Shown in pieces: positions 1-10,671 of a stretch of DNA of 64,000 nt. The DNA lies in assembly GCF_026151205.1 (NCBI RefSeq), contig NC_087075.1:6280858-6344857 (forward strand), written 5' to 3'. The position numbers were made by a program, and so were the translations under genes. The stretch is from Bolinopsis microptera. Taxonomy: Eukaryota; Ctenophora; Tentaculata; Lobata; Bolinopsidae. Numbering within the stretch: position 1 is the stretch's first letter; every line of letters begins with the position of its first letter. Below the pieces are notes generated by a model. That model ran no database searches and was not told the DNA's origin. It worked only from the letters and a program-made list of their open reading frames with translations.

Positions 1-52
1 ATGGTAACTAGTAGCGTAACTATGGTAATTCGAAATGTAACTTTGGTAACTA

Positions 53-950
53 CCTTATCGGACCTTATTTGGACGGACATTACTTGAACGCTGGAGGCCC
101 TAGCGTTCATTTTAATGTCCGTTCAAATAAAGTCCGTTCAATTAATGTCCGTCCAAGTTAAAGTCCGTTGAAATTTTTTCAAAAATTTTTTCATTTCGAA
201 CTTTTTGTCCAGAATATGACAACTTTGAGAACTTTATTGTGCCGTAAGTTAACGATGGAAAGGTTCTCTTTGGTCTGCCGGAGGCACAGAAAACTCTGCT
301 AGTATATGATATTTTCAAGGGTCACTTGGCGGAAAAAAGTCAACAAAATTATGGCACTCAACAGCATAGTTCATGAACTAGTCCCCGCTAACATGACAAA
401 CTTGTTCCAGCCTCTAGATATTAGTATTACGGTAAATCGTGTTTCCAAGGACATTGCCCGACGTTGTTATAGTTCATATTACTCGGGGCGGTAATGAAAC
501 AGTGCTAGCAAAGCTCCACGTGATGTTAAGGTTAACCTTAAGTTGTCTAAGATAAAACCACTTCACGCCGAATGGCTTGTAAAAGTTAACACTGAAATGC
601 AGGACCGGGGTAGTTTGATAAAAAAGGTTTCCATAAACTTAAAGCTGGAAATCACTGATGCTTTAAACATGGACTATTTCATGCACGAAAACCCATTTGA
701 TGAAGATGATATGTGATATTAGACACTGATCGAGTACACATATTTTAACATTTTTACTGCTCAATGACAGCTTTTCTTACTTACTGTATAAAAATGGATT
801 TAAAAATCATTTGCTGAAATTTAAAAACGTCAACAAAATTGAAAAAATTCGGATTTTTGATGGTTTTGAATGCCTTCGAGCGTTCATATTAATGTCCGTT
901 CATAATTATGTCCGTTCACGTAATGTCCGTCCAAATAAGGTCCGATAAGG
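53..950 (+). mobile_element. pogo-like DNA transposon, internally deleted (copy 1)
   Basis: The 898-bp element has near-perfect terminal inverted repeats of about 30 bp beginning CCTTATCGGACCTTATTTGG and is flanked by TA on both sides (51-52 and 951-952), the target duplication expected of Tc1/mariner/pogo elements. Inside, 306-494 encodes a piece of a DDE-type transposase with the motif VPANMTNLFQPLD typical of pogo/Tigger-like proteins. Degraded C-terminal coding sequence continues to about 717 and ends in NPFDEDDM plus stop. A 6-bp insertion and a frameshift break the frame, so this is a non-autonomous relic. Copy 2 has the same length in the opposite orientation. Confidence 0.9.
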
Positions 951-989
951 TAGTTACTACTAGTAGTGTAACTATGGTAACTGTCACCC

Positions 990-3564
990 ATGTCACCTCC
1001 TATGTCAGGTGACAGTGATGAGCCAGATAGTTTAGATGAATTCCTTGTAGACGAAACTGCACACCCACAAACTGACCATCTCTGTATGTACGAGTAAGTA
1101 CTTAATTAATTAACCGTAATTAATTAATTAAGCGTAATTAGCACACTCGAGTAGGTGCTGTGATGAGTGATCCGTAGTCCGTATTTAGTACTTTAGTACT
1201 TTGAGAGACACAAGATAACATTATCAGTCTTCTAAAGAATTATGCTGCTCCGGACGTTCCTGACTCCGGAGGTACCTGACTCTGGAGCAGGTTATCCCAC
1301 TTATAACTATACAATTAAACGGCGACAATCTGGCTGTTGGAATAGTTAAATTATAACACTGAGTTTATGTAGTTATATCAACCTGATCATTGTGAGAGTC
1401 TACTTTAGGAAAGAGCACGGTGATCCTAGATACTCGGTGGATAGAAGAGGGAAACAGTCTGGTAAATGGGAGTGGAGAAACAATCATGACAGCAGCTTGA
1501 TTCCACCTGGTTCGTAAGTTTGCAATTTGCAATGTCACGTGACGTAATACTGTCACGTGACGTTACATTGTCACGTGATGTTACATTGTCACGTGATATT
1601 ACATTGTCACGTGATGTTACATTGTCACGTGATGTCACATTGTCACGTGATGTTACATTGTCACGTGATATTACATTGTCACGTGATGTTACATTGTCAC
1701 GTGACGTTACATTGTCACGTGATGTTACATTGTCACGTGATGTTACATTGTCACGTGATGTTACATTGTCACGTGATGTTACATTGTCACGTGCCCTGGT
1801 CCATGATAGGCCACAGCAGAAACTGTATAATATTAGATCGCCCGATAAAATTCCAGAATAGATATGGTACATTTTTTCGCCGTCGTCCACCCTTTCCCAT
1901 TTATATAAGATCAATTGATAAGTTTTCTCCCACTGTATTCTTGTGTAAATTTGTATTGATCCTGCTTGATGTGACAAGGAAAAATGCTCTTATCAGGAAA
2001 GGAATTACTCAACGTTTCAATGTTACAACAAATTATTTGTTACCCGGATTTTACATTTCCCCCAGTGTTAGAAAAGATACGTGCACCACCTGTTAGATTA
2101 ACCAGTGACTATACTCCACAGAGAATCAGGGAGAAGGGGCCGAGATGGTAAGTTAAAATGTTTCTATTAGAACCTGATAACTTATTCTTGAAGTCGTAAA
2201 TTATAAAACATTTAGATTGTTAAAGATTTGATCAGTGTGTTAATTATGATAATAGGATAATTATGATATGTGTTAAGAACATCAGATCTTCAATTATGAT
2301 CATAATAATATGTTCTTATGAGCATTATTAACTTAATATCTACAGGTTTGTAGAGAATGTTGTAAAGCAGCTTGACAAGGACCCTCTGTCTCTAGATCAC
2401 GTTGGCAATGTTGCAGTGCTGATTACCAAGAGTTTCCCTCTTGTTATATTTAATAAGCGAGGTACAGTTGTTGCAGTGCTGATTACCAAGAGTTTCCCTC
2501 TTGTTATATTTAATAAACGAGGTACAGTTGTGGAATTGTTCATATCGCGTTATCTTGAATCTTTGAATAATATTAATTATGACATATTATATTAGCATTG
2601 GTTTTGCTGAATTCTTTTAATCAATTAAAATTACATTAGATCTAAAAAATAAAGCGATAAAGCGAAACTAAAACTACAATATTACCGCTTTTACGTTCTT
2701 CAGCCAGCAAATCTGGTAGAAAAACGACGGAGATGATTCGGCAGATAATGGCAAACCAAAGTATTTCAGATAACGCTTTACTGGATATTATCATTGATGT
2801 TGTTAATTCAAGGTAAACATTATCTGACGAAAGAGTGTTTGAAAACCTCGGATATAAGCACATTCGTCAATAATTTCATTTTATCAGCTATGAGAAATAT
2901 TATAGAAATAAAATCACAAGTATGTACTCAGCGAATACATCAAGACTGAATTGTTAATTTCATCAGTTTTTAAATTACACTTCAATTTAAATTACAGAAC
3001 CTCAATCCAGGGCAGCAAAGAAGATTTTCAAAGATTTGCACCTCGCAACGGGTTTACAAACATTGCCAGTTGTTTTTGTAAACGAAAAGGCAATTGGGAA
3101 TTATGAAGCTCTGAAACGGTCTAACAAAGTTGGTGAGTATGGTAAAGGGCGGTAATTTTGCGGTAATTTTGCGGTAATTGTGCGGTAATTGTGCAGTAAT
3201 TGTACGGTAATTGTACGATAATTGTACGATGATTGTACGGTTATTGTACGGTAATTGTGTGACAATTGTGCAGTAATTGTGTGACAATTGTTCAGTAATT
3301 GTGCAGTAATTGTGCAATAATTGTGCGGTAATTGTATAATGATTGACTTAATAAGTTGATAGTTTGTTATATACTGGACGAAAATGAATTACGACTAATT
3401 ACGTTCAGTTGATTTTGCAATGCTTCCTAATTAATAGCAACTTCTTTTAGGGGCATTATTATTATTCTTTTATATACTTTTAAAAACATCGTTCAGGGGC
3501 GCTCTTGGCTTTGATAAAAAATGCAGTCAAGTTGGATTTGAGCAAATGTAAAGACTGCAACTGA
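990..3564 (+). CDS. glutaredoxin-like gene A, active site lost (spliced)
   Basis: Probable exons are 990-1093, 1409-1509 (or 1409-1461), 2066-2147, 2346-2461, 2704-2812, 3011-3132 and 3497-3564, giving about 233 (or 217) residues. The start of the third exon is the weak point; both options for exon 2 keep frame. A short charged N-terminus leads to a helix with the block GNVAVLITKSFPLVIFNK (first strand of the fold). The active-site loop reads ASKSGRK with no CxxC, then comes LPVVFVNEKAIGNYEAL (cis-Pro strand and glycine loop) and a C-terminal CKDCN followed by stop. Reading it as a glutaredoxin-fold protein rests on these motifs; loss of thiol chemistry is inferred. It is the first member of a same-strand array of nine paralogues. 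Confidence 0.75.
1530..1795. repeat. 18-bp minisatellite with an E-box in every unit
   Basis: About 15 near-identical units of TGTCACGTGATGTTACAT lie in an intron of glutaredoxin-like gene A. Each unit carries the palindrome CACGTG (E-box/bHLH core). All three frames on each strand happen to be partly open, so the apparent long ORFs across it are artefacts of the repeat. Confidence 0.95.
2410..2529 (+). repeat. 60-bp direct tandem duplication across an exon end
   Basis: Positions 2410-2469 and 2470-2529 are copies differing at a single base. The unit contains the end of exon 4 of gene A and its donor (CGAG|GTACAG). Splicing at the first donor (2462) or the second (2522) changes the product by exactly 20 in-frame residues. 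Confidence 0.9.
3145..3340. repeat. minisatellite, unit about GGTAATTGTGC
   Basis: About 17-19 degenerate units of 10-11 bp fill the start of the last intron of gene A, beginning just after the donor at 3133. Confidence 0.9.
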
Positions 3565-3897
3565 TAACAGAAATTTGACGTCAACTAAAAGTCAATGATT
3601 GAGTGGGGACCCCTAGGAACCTTGTTACCATGCAAATTACCTTGCATCTGTTTTACGCTGAATTCTCACACCAGATATTAACAATGGTCCTTCTTTCTTT
3701 TTTTTAAGAGAGGCTGGGCCAAGTTAGCCCACGAGAGGTTAGCATTGAGATGCTCTGCCTACCTCTGGGGTGTGGCAACCCTGGGGAAGGTTGCCGGTGA
3801 AATAAGAGTGAATGGTGGAGGATGGTGTAAAAAGTGACATGAGTCAAGATGTTACGCTTAAGTGCCAGCTGGGTTTGGAAAAGTAGAATGAGACGAG

Positions 3898-4228
3898 CAG
3901 TGGCGTAACTTTGCTTGTTGGCGCCCCCCCGCTCAGTGGCGAAAAGCGCCCCTAAAATTGTTTGTGTCCCTAAAAAATAAAAAAAAAAAAATAAAAGGTC
4001 GGGTACTTTTTTTCTCGCCCCCCTACAGCTTTTTGCGCCCCTGAAGCAAAAAAGGGTACCCCAAATATTTTTTTCGCGTCGACCGAACGCTAAATTGGAC
4101 AGGGAAATACACAAACAAGGCGTTTTTTCAGTGAAAGGGCCTAAAATTCAGGAAAATTGCGCCCCCCCTTATACGGCGCCCCCCCCCCCCGCAGAGCGGG
4201 GTCTGCGGGGCCCTAAGTTACGCCACTG
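3898..4228 (+). mobile_element. hAT-like MITE (CAGTGGCGTAAC ends)
   Basis: The 331-bp element begins CAGTGGCGTAACTT and ends with the exact inverse AAGTTACGCCACTG. It is flanked by the 8-bp duplication GAGACGAG (3890-3897 and 4229-4236). An 8-bp target site with CA...TG ends fits the hAT superfamily. There is no credible transposase; the interior is C/G-run rich. It lies in the A-B intergenic region. Confidence 0.88.
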
Positions 4229-4680
4229 GAGACGAGACAGCATATGAGTTAATACTCTAAATCACCCCGTTCTGATCCAGCTTTAGGAACCTTGCATCTG
4301 TTTTACGCTGAAAGTGAATTGTCACGCCAGATATTTATAATGGTCCTGGTAGCTTATTTAATTATTCCAATTATTTGACTATTCTCAAGTCATGCTTAAC
4401 CAACATTTGTTTGGTCGTTTAGTTACTTTAGTGATGCTATTTATTCTCTGTTGAGTAACACTATTATTTTATAATGCGATGTTTTTATACATTATTTGTT
4501 TTGATATCAATGTCGTCTCCACGAATACAAATGAGTAAATAAAAAGATACAAAATATCAAACATTTCTCGTGACTCAACTCTGGTTGATCCTGGATCACA
4601 GTTTGATTGGTTATTGATTTCTTTTTCGGCTGATCGTTCCACTATGACAAAACAACATTATATACTATAGGTCCTATGAA
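4229..4680. other. A-B intergenic region
   Basis: Beyond the MITE this stretch is ordinary AT-rich DNA. It has an AATAAA at about 4538-4543 and an acceptor-like ACTATAG at 4665-4671, about 10 bp before the ATG of gene B. I see no further gene. Confidence 0.5.
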
Positions 4681-7600
4681 ATGTCAGCGATAAATGTGGT
4701 TTCAGACCAGCCGAGCAGTGCACGTTCTGAAGACAGATCTACCAAGAGGATAGCAGTAGGTAACCAGGGCAACAGTGTAGATGATGTGGTGGCTGCTATA
4801 GCAAGTCAACATGATGACTCAGACTCAGATGACAGTACCGTTCCAGACCACCATCAAATCTACCAACGCAAGTTAGTTATAGTTTAACTTCTGTTATAAT
4901 GCATACAGTTCTATAAAGTGTATTAAAGTTTAGCACCAATTATAATGAATTGATGGGTTTGATTCAGCTGATCAGGGCCTTGTCTCAGCTTTTAATTTAT
5001 TCAATTTATTCTGTTGTTACATAATAAACTGAACAACAGAAATACTCAGGCCTACCATATTGTTATATACCCAGACCAGAGTACGATTATCTAATGGACA
5101 AATACTGGAAACAAAAAGAAAAGGAAAGGATACGAAACAAGGACTTAGAAAAACAATCGGAGAAAGGACATGGGTTGCATTGGCAGCACAAGCATTTCAA
5201 ACCGAGAGATATATTCGGATACAACGAAAAGGAGATTAAGGAGGTGAAAAAGCCTGAACTGAAAATAAAACAAAACAGGTTATTTTGGCTGCATTTTGTG
5301 GCTAAATTATCAGCTCAAAATATCAAACAAATCCTAACTCACTGCAGAGTTTCATGTTGCCTCATTTTCACTCATTGTAATAGGTTGTATAACCCGCCGC
5401 GCACGAGTGCGCGGCTCCCCCTGCATCGTAGAAACTCTACATAGTGAAACTAGTTACCACCTAGTTACCACCTAGTTACCACCTAGTTACCACCTAGTTA
5501 CCACCTAGTTACCACCCAGTTACCACCTAGTTACCACCTAGTTACCACCTAGCGACGTGATACAAGTAATTCCGCAGCTCATACCATCTGAAAGAAGGAG
5601 ATAACTATGTAATGAGCGAATATAATCAGCGGGTAGCCAGAAAGAACATGGCGAAGTCGAGGGAGCAAAACAAACTGAAGCAACTTATAGGGTATGTAAT
5701 ACCTTATCGGACCTTATTTGGACGGACATTACATGAACGGACATAATTATGAACGGACATTAATATGAACGCTCGAAGGCTTCTAAAACCATCAAAAATC
5801 CGAATTTTTAAAATTTTTTTGACGTTTTTTAAATTTCAGCAAATGATTTTTAAATCTATTTTTTATACAGTAAGTAAGAAAAGCAGTCATTAAGCAGTAA
5901 AAATTTTTACATATGTGTACATGATCAGTGTCTAACATCACATGTTTAAGTTGAATTCCAGTTTAATTCCAGTTTAATTCTTCATCAAATGGGTTTTCGT
6001 GCATGAAATAGTCCATGCTTAAAGCATCAGTGATTTCTAGCTTTATGGAAACCTTTTCTATCAAACTACCCCTGTCCTGCATTTCAGTGTTAACTTTTAC
6101 AAGCCATTCGGCGTGAAGTGGTTTTATCTTAGACAACTTAAGGTTAACCTTAACATCACGTGGAGCTTTCCTAGCACTGTTTTATTACCGCCCCCGAGTA
6201 ATATGAACTATAAGTATAACAACTTCGGACAATGTCCTTGGCAACACGATTTACCGTAATATCTAGAGGCTGGAACAAGTTTGTCATGTTGGCGGGGACT
6301 AGTTCATGAACTATGTTGTTAAGTGCCATAATTTCGTTGACTTTTTTCCGCCAAGTGACCCTTGAAAACATCATATAATACTAGTAAAGTCTTCTGTGCC
6401 TCCGGCAGACCAAGGAGAACCTTTCAATTCTGTCATATTCTGGACAAAAAGTTCGAAATGGAAATATTTTTGAAAAAATTTCAACGGACTTTAACATGGA
6501 CGGACATTAATTAAACGGACTTTATTTGAACGGACATTAAGGTGAACACTAGGGCGTCCAGCGTTCAAGTAATGTCCGTCCAAATAAGGTCCGATAAGGT
6601 ATCAGCAAATATCAGCAAATTTGTATTGCGACAACGAAAAGGGTAACCGAAGTAGCGGGTAACTAGCCGGCTACTAACTTCTTTATCAAATTAAGAGTCT
6701 ACAGTCATGTTATCATATTAGATGGCAGATGTCAAGAGGCCTGGTTACCTACTGTTGCCCTTTTTTAGGGATGATATTGCTGAGAGGGAAGCTATGCATA
6801 GAATAATGGAGCTAAAAACTAGAGACAAGGATTGGGATAAAAATTACCACGCGGAAAAGGGTGACTTCTACCTTCAACGAAAACATGGGTAAGCTGCAAT
6901 ACTCACATGTTAATTCTTTTCGTTTCATAGTATCATGTTTATTCAGTGGCGTAACAAAGGGCCCCGCCGACCCCGCTGTGTGGGGGGGGGGACCATCTTA
7001 CTTCTTAGCGGGGGGGGGGGGGGGGGGGGGGCAACAGGCAACGTAACGCTGGCACAACAAGACACAAAAGACACACTACTTATGTCACATGGGTGCGTCC
7101 TCAGAAAGTGTGTTATTACGATTGACATATTATCAGAATGATTGCAATTCAGAGACGGAAACTACAGTCAAGTTTGATATTTAGCTAGTTGTATTAGGGA
7201 AAGATTAGACTTGGTTTTTAACAACCCCTTGTTTAGAACTTTTATTTGATTCTGTTCAGAGATTTTGACAAGCACTGGAAACACCACGATGATAACTGGA
7301 ATGAAAGTTTCCGGAATGTAGCAGATTGGAGTTCCAAGAAGAAGAGTCACCATCACAAGTAGGCTTAAGAACCTTTACGTTATTGAGGCTAGGCCTAGAA
7401 ATTATTTCCACCGGTATTTTTTTCGAGCTGAACATCTTGCACCCTTTGAACATCCTCGATTTGCTTGAACCTCAAAAATGGCGAGCTGGAGGCCAGTTTT
7501 ACAGGTTTCTAATCGAAAGTATCAGAGCTACTTCAGCTATTGAGTTATGTCCAATTGAAGGAGAATTTGTGTGCCATTATATTGAGCACAATTTATTTGA

Positions 7601-10218
7601 GCCCGAAAAATTTGGGCAAAAAATTTGAACTCATTTGGGCGACCGAAAATTTGGGCACAAATTCTTCGAAAAATGAACGATTTTCCACTAAAATTTCAGT
7701 TAGATATTTGCCTTAGTTCATTATTATTCCAGTCATTTTGCTTTCAATTTTAAGCAAAATTAGAAAACTAAAATTTCCAATATTATTTCACTTGGATATG
7801 AAGAAAAAGCCATCTTTCTATAGATTTCAGGGCCACAGGCCAAATGCCAAAAGTTTGGTTAGCAAAAAATTTAGCAGACGGAAAAGATTTATGCAATTAA
7901 TTTGGTCTGCAAAAAATTTGGGCGAGAGGCCCGCTCAAATTTTTTGTCGCCCAAATTTTTGGGAATTAAGGTAAGCTAACATTTATCTTTATATCATCCA
8001 TCCTTAGGAACGGGTCTATGATAAACCAATACAACTTTGGCAGAGATCCAACTTTTGTGCCCCCACAACAAGCTTACCCTCACCATGACAAATATTGGTC
8101 CCGGCAATGGTTCGACCACTATCATTCATTCGAACGAAGCAAGAAAATGACTCTTGCAGTGCATCATAGGTTTGGGAAGCCTTTAAAAATCTCATTTTAA
8201 ACGTAATAACATGATGATGGTAATTATTATTTTTTAACCATCTCTAATAATTAAAAATAAATTCAATTGCAAAGATCTATGAATCCTATTATGCAGATTT
8301 CACGACGAAAGTATTACGCTAGAAGATTATTATCATCCCGATATTCGAAACATGGGTAAGTGCGGTCAGTGTCTCCCACCTCTAATCTCCATCTATATAT
8401 TAATCATAAGTCAGTGTCTCCCACCTCCAATCTCCATCTATTTAATAATCTTAAATCATTATAGCAGCCTACACTTACTTTATTCTCTGATTTTTATAAC
8501 TCACAAATTAATTCACTTATTAACTCACTAATTATCTCACTAATTAACTCACTGATTATCTCACTAATTACCTCACTAATTAACTCACTAATTACCTCAC
8601 TAATTACCTCACTAATTAACTGCGAACTCCTCCTGGTCAGGTCCTGACTGGTGGTTAAAGCATTTAAAAAGACAACTAGAAACAGAACCTCGTCCTATAA
8701 ATGCTATTGGCAATGTTGCAGAACTCATCATTAACAACTTCCCCATCACAATATTCACTGCTAGATGTTTGTAATGATTTATCTGCTCTAGTAGTTTTAA
8801 AGCGAGGATTTTCTTACCTGATATAATAGCGTTCTATCGTAATTTATCTGCACTAAATGAAACGAATACTTATAGATTAACCGTAGTTTTATAGCAAGGA
8901 GTTTCTTAGTTGATACTTATTAGCAGATGTACTAACTAACTATTACCATATATTTTAAACTTTCTTCATCTCTACTTCCAGACGAAAAGGACCACAAGAA
9001 GGTACTAGAAACAGTTGAGAAGTACCGTAAGAAAGCAGACGTCCTACCTGATGCTGTTATTTCTATAGAGTTAGATAACTCCAGAGCTGGGCTGAAGATC
9101 TTCAGTGACCTTCGTTATTATTCACCAGTAAGTTACCACCTAGTTACCACCTAGTTACCACCTAGTTACCTCCTAGTTACCACCTAGTTACCACCTAGTT
9201 ATCACCTAGTTACCACCTAGTTACCTCCTAGTTACCACCTAGTTACCACCTAGTTACCACGTAGTTACCACCTAGTTACCACCTAGTTACCACCTAGTTA
9301 CCACCTAGTTACCTCCTAGTTACCACCTAGTTACCACCTAGTTACCACCTAGTTACCACCTAGTTACCTCCTAGTTACCACCTAGTTACCACCTAGTTAC
9401 CACGTAGTTAGAAGATCTGAAGATCTTCAGTGACCTTCGTTATTATTCACCAGTAAGTTACCACCTTGTTACCACCTAGTTACCACCTGGTTACCACCTA
9501 GTTACCACCTAGTTACCACCTGGTTATCACCTAGTTACCACCTAGTTACCACCTAGTTACCACCTAGTTACCACCTAGTTACCACCTAGTTACCACCTAG
9601 TTACCATCAAGTTACCACCTGGTTACCACCTAGTTACCACCTAGTTACCATATATATTAATGCATTAATACTGATATTATCATTTAAAGTGCAGTTAACG
9701 AGTTATAGATGTGTTTTTAGATTAATCTGAATTCCGTTAAGAAATTAACAATTAAACACTTTTTCAGATGACCATGCTACCTCAAGTTTGGTTTAATGGT
9801 GAACTATTAGGTACTCTCGAGACCTTAAAGAAGCTAAAAAGGTGGGTTTTTCTAATTATTATTTATTTCTTTATTCTTTTATTATTTATACGAATAACAA
9901 CTTTCAAGTTATACGCGTCCCACTCCTTATCTTAATTTCAAATGACTTAGGTAAAACAAAGTTATCACTTTTATGTAAATTTCATACAACAACAATGAAA
10001 ATCTCTACAAAAAAACTAATTTATGATAATTTTTTGCTTAATGTAAATCAAATATCGTCAGGTTAAACCGTATTACACCCCTGTTGAGAGAAGCGGAGTT
10101 TGAGGGTAAAATGCCGTGTGAACTGTGTCAAGATGTAGTTAAGGGCTGGTACTCCCAGTGGCACCGACAACACTACCCATACTTTGACAGAAACATTCCT
10201 TACGAAGGATGGGGCTAA
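4681..10218 (+). CDS. glutaredoxin-like gene B with long charged N-terminus (11 exons)
   Basis: Exons 4681-4871, 5075-5278, 5578-5691, 6769-6888, 7260-7358, 8008-8169, 8297-8355, 8641-8766, 8982-9127, 9768-9841 and 10062-10218 total 1452 nt, or 483 residues plus stop, with every junction in phase. Residues 1 to about 310 are very polar, with an acidic first exon and then basic, aromatic and His-rich segments such as DKYWKQKEKERIRNK, DKHWKHHDDNWNESF and DKYWSRQWFDHYHSFE. These share a D-K-x-W pattern, so they may be internal repeats. Residues about 317-483 form the glutaredoxin-like part: GNVAELIINNFPITIFTAR, a loop without CxxC (YEKDHKK), VISIELDNS, LPQVWFNGELLGTLETLKK and PCELC. The role of the N-terminal region is unknown. 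A pogo element sits in intron 3, 8 bp past its donor. Confidence 0.85.
5448..5554. repeat. TAGTTACCACC minisatellite
   Basis: About nine 11-bp units lie in intron 2 of gene B, immediately upstream of exon 3. Confidence 0.95.
5702..6599 (-). mobile_element. pogo-like DNA transposon, internally deleted (copy 2)
   Basis: An 898-bp element with the same terminal repeats as the copy at 53-950 but opposite orientation, flanked by TA (5700-5701 and 6600-6601). The minus strand at 6171-6374 encodes the DDE-transposase fragment with VPANMTNLFQPLDITVNRVA, without the 6-bp insertion seen in copy 1. It is inserted in intron 3 of gene B. Confidence 0.9.
6944..7052 (+). mobile_element. decayed hAT-like MITE
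   Basis: The left end CAGTGGCGTAACAAAGG matches the hAT-like MITE family at 3898 and 23139. The right end (ACGTAACGCTGG) is degraded and the interior is dominated by a run of about 24 G. It lies in intron 4 of gene B. Confidence 0.65.
7380..7985. other. intronic block rich in ATTTGGGC motifs
   Basis: Intron 5 of gene B contains repeated ATTTGGGC/GCCCAAAT words in both orientations, for example near 7610-7660 and 7915-7965. This suggests an unclassified palindromic repeat. I found no target duplication and see no gene. Confidence 0.35.
8505..8625. repeat. ACTCACTAATTA minisatellite
   Basis: About ten degenerate 12-bp units lie directly upstream of exon 8 of gene B. Just before them, a segment beginning GTCAGTGTCTCCCACCTC is duplicated at about 8366 and 8411. 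Confidence 0.85.
9128..9655. repeat. TAGTTACCACC minisatellite seeded at a splice donor, with exon-end copy
   Basis: The array starts at the donor of exon 9 of gene B (CCA|GTAAGTTACCACC) and has over 40 units. In the middle, at about 9412-9455, the last roughly 35 nt of exon 9 plus its donor are repeated, then the array resumes. Confidence 0.95.
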
Positions 10219-10671
10219 AGTTGAACTGTAGTCTATAATTAGATTTAACTAACGTCAACCACTAGAGTTAAGGAACATAGTTTTCTGTTTTAACGTGTTT
10301 TTAGTGTGCCGATTTTATTCAGGGATTAAGCTGTTAGATTGATTTTTAAACTTTTTGTAATTGTTCATTTTTGTTTCTTTATGGATATTGGATAGTAAAT
10401 GTAAAACGACTAAGTTTTTTATCCGATTCTCATTGAAACTATCTTACATGGATATGGATAAAGTTTACGATTAGCACGTTTTAATACCATTTGATCTAGC
10501 TGTTCACAACCTGTATTTGTGCAGTGAATCTTAGAAACAAGAGTTCATGTTTAGAGCAAGGATATTATCTAAATAATAGTTCAGTATTTACCACCTGCCT
10601 AATAAATTTCTATCCTAATATCCAACAAAAAAGTACACTGTCAGTCAATTAAATATAGTCCTGCCGTAGTG

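Noticed and set aside
1426-2096. Long overlapping open frames on both strands
   Set aside because: They are produced by the 18-bp minisatellite, whose length is a multiple of 3; no domain and no splice support.
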